From: Acholeplasmataceae bacterium UBA2284
GTDB lineage: Bacteria > Bacillota_I > Bacilli_A > Acholeplasmatales > Acholeplasmataceae
DNA: 15,150 nucleotides
Assembly: GCA_002345705.1 (NCBI GenBank)
Contig: DDWO01000011.1
Span: forward strand, 21,685 to 36,834
Direction: 5' to 3'
Positions 1 to 7,774 of the stretch are shown here, piece by piece. The translations under genes and the position numbers were made by a program. Position 1 is the first letter of the stretch. Each line of letters opens with the position of its first letter. The notes under the pieces are model-generated. The model was not told the DNA's origin and did no database searches. It saw only the letters and a program-made list of their open reading frames with translations.

Positions 1-1581
1 GAAGGTCAACATCATTTATATCAGGATGATGAAGATGCTAGAAAGAAGTTTATGGAGGAAGAAAAGAAAAGAGCATTATACGAAGATATCAATGAAATCC
101 CATTTTATTTTAATGGATTAGGCTTTACTGCAAATATGCGTAATCAGCTCTTCATATATGATATTGAAGCGAAAGTGATTGCACCAATTGTTAATCCAAA
201 CTTTAGCGTCGGAATTGTAAAGGTCTCTGATGATAAGAAAAAGGTCTATTTTACTGGGCAGGATGTGACAGGTGTTAGAAAGCTCACCACAAATGTTTAT
301 GTATATAACCTAGATACAAAAACATCTGAAGCTATTTATGAAGACGATGATCTTTCAGTTGCTAGAATCTATTTATTAAAGGATCAAGTTATATTAGCAG
401 GAACAGACATGAAGGATTTTGGTATCAATCAAAATGATGACTTTTTTCTTCTGAAAAATAAAAAGCTCGAGCTATTAAACCTTTACCGTGGTAGCATAGG
501 GAACTCCGTAGGATCAGATGTTAGATTAGGTGGAAGTCCTTCTGATTTAACACACGATGGAAAAATCTATTTTGTGACTACAATTGATGATCACAACGAA
601 CTTAATTCCTTAGATTTACTTGGAAATATTCGTTTAGAATATCAATTTAATGGTTCAATTGATGGAATTACTTTAGTTTCAAATGAATTTTATGCGATTG
701 GTTTATATCGCCAAAAGCTTCAAGAAATATATCATTTAGATTTAAAAGTGAATAAGCTTGAACAACGTACAAGATTCAATCAAGCAGCATTAAAAAACAA
801 ATATGTTGCAGTTCCTAAGGAATTTATTTATAGAGAACACACGCATATCGTTAAAGGATGGGTGTTATACCCTAAGGATTTTAATCCAAATCAAAAATAC
901 CCAGCAATCTTAGATATTCATGGTGGTCCAAAGACTGTTTATGGTAAGGTCTATTATCATGAAATGCAATATTGGGCAAATCAAGGCTATATCGTCTATT
1001 TTGCGAATCCAAGAGGTTCCGATGGTAAAGGTGATGCATTCGCTGATATTCGCGGAAAATATGGAACAATCGATTATTCCGACTTAATGAATTTCGCAGA
1101 TTTAATTATAAGAAAAGTTCCACAGATTGATATAACTAAGTTATTCGTCACGGGTGGTTCTTACGGCGGATTTATGACCAATTGGATAGTTGGACATACT
1201 GACCGCTTCAAAGCTGCTGTAACGCAAAGAAGCATCTCAAATTGGCTATCATTTCATGGAACTTCAGACATCGGATTCTATTTCTCTAAGGATCAAACTG
1301 GTGGTCATCCAAACCTAGATACCGAAAAGCTTTGGGAACAATCTCCAATGAAGTATGCAATGCAAATCAATACACCTTTATTATTTATTCACTCAGATAT
1401 GGATTATCGCTGCCCAATTGAACAAGCAATGCAGCTATTTTCAATCTTAAAAGAAAAAGGTAATGATACAAAGCTTATTTGGTTTAAGGGAGAAACTCAC
1501 GAGCTTTCACGCAGTGGAAAGCCACAAGCAAGATTAAAGAGATTAACCGAAATATCGAATTGGTTTGAGAAATATAGATAA
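1..1581 (+). CDS. S9 family (acylaminoacyl-peptidase-like) serine peptidase, 5'-truncated by window edge
   Basis: Cytoplasmic prolyl-oligopeptidase-family hydrolase, expected to cleave short peptides or N-acylated amino acids from oligopeptides. The reading frame is open to base 1, and the ATG at 52 has no convincing ribosome binding site, so the true start probably lies upstream; family members are about 600-700 residues and 526 codons are visible. The N-terminal half (to about residue 245 counted from the ATG at 52) looks like the beta-propeller. The C-terminal alpha/beta hydrolase carries a complete triad: Ser370 in GGSYGG, Asp451 in HSDMDYRCP and His483 in GETHE, all typical of the S9C branch. 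No signal peptide can be judged because the N-terminus is missing. A strong terminator follows, so this is the last gene of its unit. The family assignment is secure; the substrate is unknown. Confidence 0.93.
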   Translation, partial: EGQHHLYQDDEDARKKFMEEEKKRALYEDINEIPFYFNGLGFTANMRNQLFIYDIEAKVIAPIVNPNFSVGIVKVSDDKKKVYFTGQDVTGVRKLTTNVYVYNLDTKTSEAIYEDDDLSVARIYLLKDQVILAGTDMKDFGINQNDDFFLLKNKKLELLNLYRGSIGNSVGSDVRLGGSPSDLTHDGKIYFVTTIDDHNELNSLDLLGNIRLEYQFNGSIDGITLVSNEFYAIGLYRQKLQEIYHLDLKVNKLEQRTRFNQAALKNKYVAVPKEFIYREHTHIVKGWVLYPKDFNPNQKYPAILDIHGGPKTVYGKVYYHEMQYWANQGYIVYFANPRGSDGKGDAFADIRGKYGTIDYSDLMNFADLIIRKVPQIDITKLFVTGGSYGGFMTNWIVGHTDRFKAAVTQRSISNWLSFHGTSDIGFYFSKDQTGGHPNLDTEKLWEQSPMKYAMQINTPLLFIHSDMDYRCPIEQAMQLFSILKEKGNDTKLIWFKGETHELSRSGKPQARLKRLTEISNWFEKYR

Positions 1582-1586
1582 TAACG

Positions 1587-1619
1587 ATAAATGCTATCGA
1601 CTGATAGCATTTATTTTTT
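1587..1619 (+). terminator. Rho-independent terminator of the S9 peptidase gene
   Basis: A 12-bp perfect stem (arms 1587-1598 and 1603-1614) with a GACT loop, running into a T-rich tail, begins 5 bases after the stop codon. Confidence 0.9.
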
Positions 1620-1660
1620 ATTTATGTGACAAAAAATATATTTATTAACTAGTCAAAATA

Positions 1661-1669
1661 TGATAAAAT
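1661..1669 (+). promoter_or_regulatory. Putative extended -10 promoter of nfeD-floT
   Basis: TGATAAAAT (TG-N-TAAAAT) lies about 35 bases before the nfeD start and after the preceding terminator. The surrounding AAAATATGATAAAAT is repeated almost exactly before the AEC carrier gene (8311-8325). No good -35 hexamer is visible, which fits an extended -10 promoter. Confidence 0.5.
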
Positions 1670-1702
1670 ATACTCAAATAGCGTAAAAGGGGGTATGTGA
1701 AG

Positions 1703-2299
1703 ATGTGGTGGGAATCGTTAACTAGTTTTCAACAAATAATGTTTGTTATAGCAGTGAGTTCATCAGCGGTTATGCTCATCTTTTTGGTTTTAATGCTAAT
1801 TGGTGTAGATGGATCTGACTTTGATGGTGTTGATACACCGGATCTAGATGTTGATTTCTTAAACGATGAGCCATTATCAGGCATTGGGGGGCTTCGCATT
1901 TTGACCTTGAAGGGAGTTTTAGCATTCCTTTCAATTGGAGCGTGGACTGCATATTTGTTTGTAGATTTATTGGGACCTATTTTTTCATCATTAATCGGTG
2001 TTGTGCTTGGTTTTGTAGCAGCCTTTTTGCAAGCATTAGCATATAGAGCAATGATGCGATTAGAATCATCTGGTAATATTGACTATAACAATGCAGTAGG
2101 AAAAACAGGAACTGTTTATATGAGAGTTCCAAAATTGAAGTCTGGCAAGGGTAAAGTAACCCTAGTCATTCAAGAACGTTACGCAGAAATTGATGCTGTA
2201 ACTGAGGAAGAGGAAGATATCCTTCCAAAAACCTCTATTGTCATCATTGGGTTATTAGATCCAACAACATTGATAATTAAAACAAACAAAGGAGAATAA
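1703..2299 (+). CDS. nfeD: NfeD-like membrane protein, flotillin partner
   Basis: Short-type NfeD protein of 198 residues, a membrane protein that partners flotillin in bacterial lipid microdomains. I place the start at ATG 1703, 9 bases after the GGGGG ribosome binding site (to 1693). A GTG two codons upstream (1697) would sit only 3 bases from it. Visible: membrane segment 1 at about residues 10-35; an Asp-rich loop at 36-57; membrane segments at about 70-88 and 90-114; and a C-terminal beta-rich domain (about 130-195) typical of the NfeD OB fold. There is no ClpP-class protease domain, so it resembles Bacillus YuaF rather than long NfeD. It ends 2 bases before floT, forming a two-gene operon as in bacilli. 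Family call confident; cellular role inferred from context. Confidence 0.88.
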   Translation: MWWESLTSFQQIMFVIAVSSSAVMLIFLVLMLIGVDGSDFDGVDTPDLDVDFLNDEPLSGIGGLRILTLKGVLAFLSIGAWTAYLFVDLLGPIFSSLIGVVLGFVAAFLQALAYRAMMRLESSGNIDYNNAVGKTGTVYMRVPKLKSGKGKVTLVIQERYAEIDAVTEEEEDILPKTSIVIIGLLDPTTLIIKTNKGE

Positions 2300-2301
2300 T
2301 T

Positions 2302-3738
2302 ATGCATAATATTTTCGCAGTAGGAATTGGTGATGTAATTGGCTTTATTGTAACAATACTTATTATTATATTTTCGATTTTAATTTTCATTGTAACAAGA
2401 ATCAAAAAATGTCCTTCGGATAAAATTCTAGTTAAATATGGTAAGGTTGGAAATAATGTTGATGGAACTAGTAAATCAGCAAAATGTATCCATGGTGGCG
2501 CAGAGTTTATTTGGCCATTTCTTCAAGCGTATCGCTTTCTAGATTTGACTCCAATGTCAATTCAAGTCGACTTAACAAATGCTCTTTCTAGACAAAATAT
2601 TCGTATTGATGTTCCATCAAGATTTACTGTTGGTATCTCAACTGAAGCTGGTGTTATGCAAAATGCTGCAGAAAGACTATTGATGCTTAAGATGGGTGAA
2701 ATTCAAGAGTTAGCTAAAGATATTATTTTTGGTCAATTACGTCTTGTAGTAGCAACAATGGATATTGAAGAAATCAATACCGATAGAGATAAGTTCCTAG
2801 AAGCAGTATCAGGAAACGTAGAATCAGAATTGAAGAAAATTGGCTTACGCTTAATTAACGTAAACGTTACAGATATCAATGATGAATCAGGATATATCGA
2901 AGCTCTTGGTAAAGAAGCAGCTGCGAAGGCTATTAACGATGCTAAAAAGTCTGTTGCTGAAAAAAATAGAGACGGTGCGATTGGTGAAGCCAATGCACAT
3001 CGTGATGAAAGAATTCAAGTTGCAGTAGCAAATTCTAAGGCGATTGAAGGGGAAAATAAATCCTTAGGAGATATTTCTCAAACGAATGCTTCACGCCGTG
3101 AAATTGAAGCTGAATCCTTAAGAAGAGCAATGACCGCAGAAAAAATTGCGCAAGCAAAGGCTTTAGAAGATGCATATATGGCAGAGCAAACAGCAGAATT
3201 AGCGCGTGCGACTAGAGAAAAAGCAACTCTAGAAGCTGACGTTATTGTTAAATCTGAAATTGAAAAATTAAAGAAAGTCATCGAAGCGGAAGCAACTGCA
3301 GAAGAAACAAGAAGAAAAGCAAAAGGGGAAGCTGATGCGATTTATGCTAAGCTAGAAGCAGAAGCTCGTGGATCATTCGAAATTCTTTCTAAGCAAGCAG
3401 AAGGTTTCAAGGAAATCGTTAAATCAGCTGGAGATAATCCAGATGCAGCTGTTAAGCTATTAATTGCAGATAAGCTTGAAAAGCTTGTTCAAATCCAAGT
3501 TGAAGCAATTAAGAACTTGAAGTTTGATAAGATTACAGTTTGGGACTCTGGTTCTAAAGATGGTCAATCTTCAACATCAAGCTTTGCATCATCACTCTTT
3601 AGATCAATTCCACCAATGAAAGAACTTTTCGATATGGCTGGTATGGATCTTCCAAAATACTTAGGAACAACAAAGATTGAAGAACCAAGTATAGAGGAAA
3701 AAGAAGTCAAAAAGGAAACAAAGAAAGAAACTAAATAA
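2302..3738 (+). CDS. floT: Flotillin (SPFH/band 7 scaffold protein)
   Basis: Flotillin of 478 residues, the scaffold of functional membrane microdomains. A hydrophobic N-terminal segment (about residues 10-33) anchors it. It is followed by an SPFH/PHB domain (about 38-200), a long Ala/Glu/Lys-rich coiled coil (about 205-360) with the EA-rich repeats typical of flotillins, and a conserved C-terminal region (about 365-420) used in oligomerisation. The last 20 residues are a Lys/Glu tail (EEPSIEEKEVKKETK). Length and domain order match Bacillus FloT/YuaG rather than the shorter FloA. AAAGGAG before the ATG supports the start. Its nfeD partner lies directly upstream, so co-transcription and probably translational coupling are expected. 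Confidence 0.93.
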   Translation: MHNIFAVGIGDVIGFIVTILIIIFSILIFIVTRIKKCPSDKILVKYGKVGNNVDGTSKSAKCIHGGAEFIWPFLQAYRFLDLTPMSIQVDLTNALSRQNIRIDVPSRFTVGISTEAGVMQNAAERLLMLKMGEIQELAKDIIFGQLRLVVATMDIEEINTDRDKFLEAVSGNVESELKKIGLRLINVNVTDINDESGYIEALGKEAAAKAINDAKKSVAEKNRDGAIGEANAHRDERIQVAVANSKAIEGENKSLGDISQTNASRREIEAESLRRAMTAEKIAQAKALEDAYMAEQTAELARATREKATLEADVIVKSEIEKLKKVIEAEATAEETRRKAKGEADAIYAKLEAEARGSFEILSKQAEGFKEIVKSAGDNPDAAVKLLIADKLEKLVQIQVEAIKNLKFDKITVWDSGSKDGQSSTSSFASSLFRSIPPMKELFDMAGMDLPKYLGTTKIEEPSIEEKEVKKETKKETK

Positions 3739-3755
3739 TCTATAACTTGTAATAA

Positions 3756-3787
3756 AAAAGACTAGCGCACAACGACGCTAGTCTTTT
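3756..3787. terminator. Bidirectional terminator between floT and the flavodoxin-ferredoxin gene
   Basis: Perfect 12-bp stem (3756-3767 with 3776-3787) and 8-base loop, with A-run and T-run flanks so it can stop transcription both ways; the T-tract is stronger for the minus strand. The hairpin overlaps the last codons and the stop of the minus-strand gene. Confidence 0.87.
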
Positions 3788-4475
3788 GTTTCTTCTTTAA
3801 ATAGTAATCTAAAAATTTTGATTTTTTGGATGTAATTGCATGCCTTGGACAAACCTGCACACAGTGGTTACATGAAATACAAGAATCAAGTATTTTTATC
3901 GAATGTGTAATAGACCCTGATGGACACTCATTGATACACAAATTACAATGATCACATAAATCCTTATCCACTATCAACTTGAAATTGGATCTCACACGAG
4001 CCTTTTCAAAAAGAGGTGTAAAAATATTGTGAAATCTAAATGGAATTCGAACTTCATGATAATCGCGAGTTTTCAATTTTTTGAGTACTGAATCATATAG
4101 AGAGATGTCAATATCAATATGTTGATCGATAAAGGAATGCTTAACAGGTGTAACGGTATAACCTACTATTTTTGAGACCAACAATCTCTTTTTTATTTTT
4201 CTTAGTACATTGCCATATGAAAAACCGCCATATGTCAAATTGATAAATACCTGTGGTGCTTTGATATGAATTAAGAAACTTTTTAAGGGCTTTGGAATGT
4301 TTTGAGAATAGACAGGAAGGGAAAGAATGTATAAATCTGCCTTGACCTTCCTATAATCAACTCTTGATTGCGGAAGTGTTAAGTCGAAAAATCGACCACC
4401 TAGTTCATTATAGAATAATTGAGCAATTTTTTTAGTTTCACCGTTTGGTGAAAAATAGCCATGGACAATTTCCAT
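3762..4475 (-). CDS. Flavodoxin-like/2x[4Fe-4S] ferredoxin fusion protein (EFR1 type)
   Basis: Predicted cytosolic electron-transfer protein of 237 residues. The N-terminal flavodoxin-like half starts with a phosphate-loop pattern (FSPNGETKK, residues 8-16) and has a second flavin-contact-like segment, TYGGFSYGN (81-89). The C-terminal bacterial ferredoxin has two complete CxxCxxCxxxC clusters: Cys174/177/180/184 and Cys199/202/205/209, the classic arrangement for two [4Fe-4S] centres. The combination matches the EFR1-family ferrodoxin group common in Firmicutes. The start has AAGGA at good spacing, and an extended -10 lies just upstream. It is a single-gene unit convergent with floT, so the neighbours give no redox partner. 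The final residues (TSVVVR) are encoded inside the terminator hairpin. Confidence 0.88.
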   Translation of the reverse strand: MEIVHGYFSPNGETKKIAQLFYNELGGRFFDLTLPQSRVDYRKVKADLYILSLPVYSQNIPKPLKSFLIHIKAPQVFINLTYGGFSYGNVLRKIKKRLLVSKIVGYTVTPVKHSFIDQHIDIDISLYDSVLKKLKTRDYHEVRIPFRFHNIFTPLFEKARVRSNFKLIVDKDLCDHCNLCINECPSGSITHSIKILDSCISCNHCVQVCPRHAITSKKSKFLDYYLKKKQKTSVVVR

Positions 4476-4494
4476 ATTATCATTCCTTTTCTAA

Positions 4495-4503
4495 AGTATA
4501 GCA
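4495..4503 (-). promoter_or_regulatory. Extended -10 promoter of the flavodoxin-ferredoxin gene
   Basis: Read on the minus strand, TGCTATACT is a TG-N-TATACT extended -10, about 20 bases before the start codon. No clear -35 is seen. The 5' leader would be very short. Confidence 0.5.
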
Positions 4504-4629
4504 TAAGCAAACGTGTTAAACTAGTATCACAATGAAAATAAGTGAAATGAGTTAATTACGCCATTTTTACCAATAAAAGTAATATACTATTTGTATATTA
4601 GATAAGAACTTAAGAAAAGAGGTAAACCA

Positions 4630-7128
4630 ATGAAGAATAAATTCTTGAGAATAGCATCATTTGCAATGATTCTATTGGGTCTTACTCTTTTTTCTGTTAC
4701 TCAAGTTAGTGCAACTTACTCAGATACAACCAAAGTTGAAGTCATTTATGAGGTTAGTGATGAATCACACGCTTATCAAATAGAAGAAGCATACGAGCTT
4801 AAGCTGATATCCTATTCAAGCTATGGCTTTGCTGTATATGAGGCGAATCAAAATCAAATTGAAATATTATCCAATCAAGGCTTTGAAATAAATAACACAC
4901 ACGAAATATTTGCACCACCATGGATAATTCCAGGTACCAATACAGATCCATATATCAATGATCAGTATGCATTAGATATGCTAAATGTTCATGGAGCGTG
5001 GCTAGAGACTACTGGTAGTATTGATGTCACTATAGCTGTTATTGATACAGGAATTGATACGGATCATGAGGAATTTGTGAATCGAATTTCTACACTATCC
5101 TATAATTCAAGAACTAAACAAGTCGGAATAACATATGTTGAAGATGATAATGGGCACGGAACACTAGTAGCAGGGGTTATTGGAGCCAATAAAGATAATT
5201 CCAAGGGAATTGCTGGTATTGTGCAAAACAGTAAGCTACTAATCATTAAAGCCAATAATCTTGATGATCCTTCAACAGAAACCAATGAATCAAAATCATT
5301 TACAGATGCAGCAATTATAGAAGGTATTTATTATGCTGCAGATCAAGGTGCACATGTCATTAATATGAGTCTTGGTAGTAACAATGCCAACTCATTAATG
5401 CAAACAGCTATCAATTATGCGAGAAATAAAGGTGCTATATTGGTTGCTGCCAGTGGTAATGATGGTGTATCTGCTAAATTTTATCCTGCATCCTTTGACG
5501 GAGTGATTTCAGTATCAGCTGTTAATGAGGATGAAACAATCTGGTCGAGCTCAAATTATAATGATAAGGTTGATATTTCTGCACCAGGATCTCTAATTGT
5601 ATCTACAGCCTTGAATAACGGCTATGCTACAGCTTCAGGGACATCATTAGCAGCACCACAAGTCAGTGGTGTAATCGGTTTAATGCTTTCCTATTTTACA
5701 GAATTTGATTCCAATCAAATTATCCAACAACTTTTAAGCAGTGCAGTAGATAAAGGTTCACCAGGCTATGATGTTTATTATGGAGCTGGTATTGTCAATG
5801 CTGCAGCATCCTTAAATGTTCAGTATATTACCGTTTCATTAGATACCAGTGGTGGAGAACCAATCGATTCACTTCAGGTTGTTAAGGATTATCCTTTCAG
5901 CTTAAATAATGCAGTGAAGACTGGACATGAGTTTAAAGGATGGTTTAGAGATGCTTCATTCACGAATGAATTTATAGTTGGAGTCGATACATCAGCTGTA
6001 GATATCACATTATATGCTAAATTTAGCGCAAATGTATATCAAGTCGATTTTGTTACATCGGGAAGCTCAGTCAATTCATTACAGGTATCCTATGGTCAAA
6101 CCTTTGAAATACCAGAGTCAAATAGAACTGGATACACCTTTAATGGCTGGTATTTAGAAAACACATTTGAGACATTATATAATGGTGAGCCAGTTCAAAA
6201 TAATCTTACTCTTTATGCAAAGTTTACAATTATCAAATACACGGTCAACTATTATGTTGATGGAGTACTAGATAGCTTTATACAGGTTGATTACGGTAAC
6301 ACGTTTACTCCGATGATACCAGAATCTGATTATTATTTTATTAATTGGTATCTTGATTCAGGCTTTATTAATGTATACCAGGTCGAACCAGTTTATGCTA
6401 ACCTTAATCTTTATGCTAGATTTGATGATGGACAATATACAGTCGTTTTTTATGGTAGTGATCAAACTACAGTTATCCTAACAACGTTTGCTTATTATGG
6501 CGATGATATCATTGCCCCTGATGAACCTATGAAGCCATCTTCACCATCATTTGACTATATTTTCGATGGTTGGAGTCAGGAGTTCACTACTGTTACTGAA
6601 GATGTTTCAATATATCCAACATACACCAAAATATTTAAACCTGAATCTGTTTATTTATTACCTGGTATTGATACAATTGCTTCAATTGATGATTGGATTG
6701 ATGGAGGAATATATGAAATCGATCCTATTCTGACCTATGAGGTTAGAATTGTCGAGGATGAAAATAAATTGGGTAGATATTTAATTTATTATGATCTTTA
6801 TTCTGAATATGAACTCATAGACACGAGATTAAGAGTTGTGAATGTCAACGTAGAAAATCCAATAGTCATTACCTTAAAGCCCGATATAACAACACTTGAA
6901 CTTGGATCCAAGTATAGTGATAAGGGTATTGATACTAATATTGGAACCGTATCTAAAACAGGAGTAGTTGATACAAATGTTGCTGGGACATATTTAATCG
7001 TCTATACAGTTACATATCAAGACTATACATTATCAAAGACTAAGTATGTCTATGTTTTAGAATCTGAAGATCTCTATGATACAACGACTCTTTATCACAA
7101 AAAGGAAGAGGAGGGTTTATTCATATGA
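4630..7128 (+). CDS. Secreted subtilisin-like (S8) serine protease with InlB-type repeats and Ig-like modules
   Basis: Exported protease of 832 residues. It has a signal peptide (about 1-29: MKNK, hydrophobic core, SVTQVSA cleavage region), an I9-like propeptide region (about 33-100) and an S8 catalytic domain (about 115-395). The triad is complete: Asp139 in VIDTGID, His176 in NGHGT, Ser339 in GTSLAAP; the oxyanion Asn277 is in SGNDG. Four InlB B/Flg_new-like repeats follow (about 400-465, 470-532, 536-598, 602-667), then two Ig-like modules (about 668-740, 744-826) with a GIDT-type start motif. There is no LPXTG or C-terminal membrane helix, so it is secreted or held by another protein. AAAGAGG lies 7 bases before ATG; weak -10 candidates are at 4583 and 4594. 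The TGA stop overlaps the next start (ATGA), so the downstream lipoprotein is coupled. Confidence 0.92.
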   Translation: MKNKFLRIASFAMILLGLTLFSVTQVSATYSDTTKVEVIYEVSDESHAYQIEEAYELKLISYSSYGFAVYEANQNQIEILSNQGFEINNTHEIFAPPWIIPGTNTDPYINDQYALDMLNVHGAWLETTGSIDVTIAVIDTGIDTDHEEFVNRISTLSYNSRTKQVGITYVEDDNGHGTLVAGVIGANKDNSKGIAGIVQNSKLLIIKANNLDDPSTETNESKSFTDAAIIEGIYYAADQGAHVINMSLGSNNANSLMQTAINYARNKGAILVAASGNDGVSAKFYPASFDGVISVSAVNEDETIWSSSNYNDKVDISAPGSLIVSTALNNGYATASGTSLAAPQVSGVIGLMLSYFTEFDSNQIIQQLLSSAVDKGSPGYDVYYGAGIVNAAASLNVQYITVSLDTSGGEPIDSLQVVKDYPFSLNNAVKTGHEFKGWFRDASFTNEFIVGVDTSAVDITLYAKFSANVYQVDFVTSGSSVNSLQVSYGQTFEIPESNRTGYTFNGWYLENTFETLYNGEPVQNNLTLYAKFTIIKYTVNYYVDGVLDSFIQVDYGNTFTPMIPESDYYFINWYLDSGFINVYQVEPVYANLNLYARFDDGQYTVVFYGSDQTTVILTTFAYYGDDIIAPDEPMKPSSPSFDYIFDGWSQEFTTVTEDVSIYPTYTKIFKPESVYLLPGIDTIASIDDWIDGGIYEIDPILTYEVRIVEDENKLGRYLIYYDLYSEYELIDTRLRVVNVNVENPIVITLKPDITTLELGSKYSDKGIDTNIGTVSKTGVVDTNVAGTYLIVYTVTYQDYTLSKTKYVYVLESEDLYDTTTLYHKKEEEGLFI
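5827..6630 (+). repeat. Four tandem InlB B/Listeria-Bacteroides-type repeats within the protease
   Basis: Four units of about 65 residues in the protease, each with a G-x-x-F-x-G-W-type core and ending in LYAKF or a variant: GHEFKGWF, GYTFNGWYLE, YYFINWYLD (core glycine lost) and FDYIFDGWS; ends LYAKF, LYAKF, LYARF and IYPTY. They are divergent at DNA level, so recent duplication is unlikely. The family forms small beta-grasp-like adhesive or spacer modules. Confidence 0.8.
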
Positions 7129-7649
7129 AAAAAATAATAATAGCACTCACACTTCTTTTATCAATATTTCTTAGTTCTTGCCAAGCACCCTCTGCGGAGT
7201 TCATCGTTATCAAACTCAATCAAGGCATTGATACAGTAGAGATTGGAACTACATATGTAGACCCGGGTGCAACCGCTAAATACGGACTTAAAGTTCTTAC
7301 CGTTTCCGTGATTTCAAATACCGTGGACACGAATGAGCTAGGCACCTATGAAATCATTTATGAAGCAACACATAATAATTTTATTAAAACGATGAAAAGA
7401 ATTGTCACAGTCATCGATGAGACACCTCCTGTAATCCTATTAAACCCTGGAATAGATACAATCTATTATGATGAAACCTGGATAGATGCAGGAGTGTTAG
7501 CTACAGATAATAGTCAAGGATATGTCACTGTAACTCAAACAGGTAGTGTTTTATCTACTCCTGGGGAATATACAATCACTTATCAGGCAACTGATGAAAG
7601 TGGCAACGTCAGCATTAAAGTAAGGTATGTAAATGTAATTGCAAGATAA
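7125..7649 (+). CDS. Lipoprotein with two DUF5011-like Ig-fold modules
   Basis: Surface lipoprotein of 174 residues. The lipobox LSSC makes Cys19 the lipidated residue, so the mature protein sits on the outer face of the membrane. The rest is two Ig-like modules (about 29-98 and 99-172), each opening with a related motif: LNQGIDTVEIGTTYVDPGA and LNPGIDTIYYDETWIDAGV. The second has the TDxSGNVS-like end typical of HYR/DUF5011 domains. Both of the upstream protease's C-terminal modules carry versions of this motif. The ATG overlaps the protease stop by four bases and a strong GAGGAGGG precedes it inside the protease gene, indicating translational coupling. No catalytic motif is visible. A surface-binding or docking role for the protease is inference. 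Confidence 0.85.
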   Translation: MKKIIIALTLLLSIFLSSCQAPSAEFIVIKLNQGIDTVEIGTTYVDPGATAKYGLKVLTVSVISNTVDTNELGTYEIIYEATHNNFIKTMKRIVTVIDETPPVILLNPGIDTIYYDETWIDAGVLATDNSQGYVTVTQTGSVLSTPGEYTITYQATDESGNVSIKVRYVNVIAR

Positions 7650-7651
7650 AT

Positions 7652-7674
7652 AAGGAGTGAAAGCTCCTTTTTTT
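7652..7674 (+). terminator. Terminator of the protease-lipoprotein operon
   Basis: AAGGAG / CTCCTT stem with a 6-base loop followed by a run of Ts, 2 bases after the lipoprotein stop codon. Confidence 0.82.
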
Positions 7675-7737
7675 ATTAATTTGCATCAAAAAATCATGAA
7701 ATAAACTATATAACGTTTTTTTATTGGATATATGTAT

Positions 7738-7743
7738 TATAAT
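7738..7743 (+). promoter_or_regulatory. Putative -10 box of the DUF2188-type gene
   Basis: Perfect TATAAT about 30 bases before the start codon, in the space after the preceding terminator. The -35 region (about 7715-7720) is T-rich with no clear consensus. Confidence 0.5.
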
Positions 7744-7774
7744 GAAAGTAAAGTAATTGAAGGGAGAATTGTCT

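Noticed and set aside
1697..1702. GTG at 1697 as nfeD start
   Set aside because: It is only 3 bases from the GGGGG ribosome binding site; the ATG at 1703 has proper spacing.
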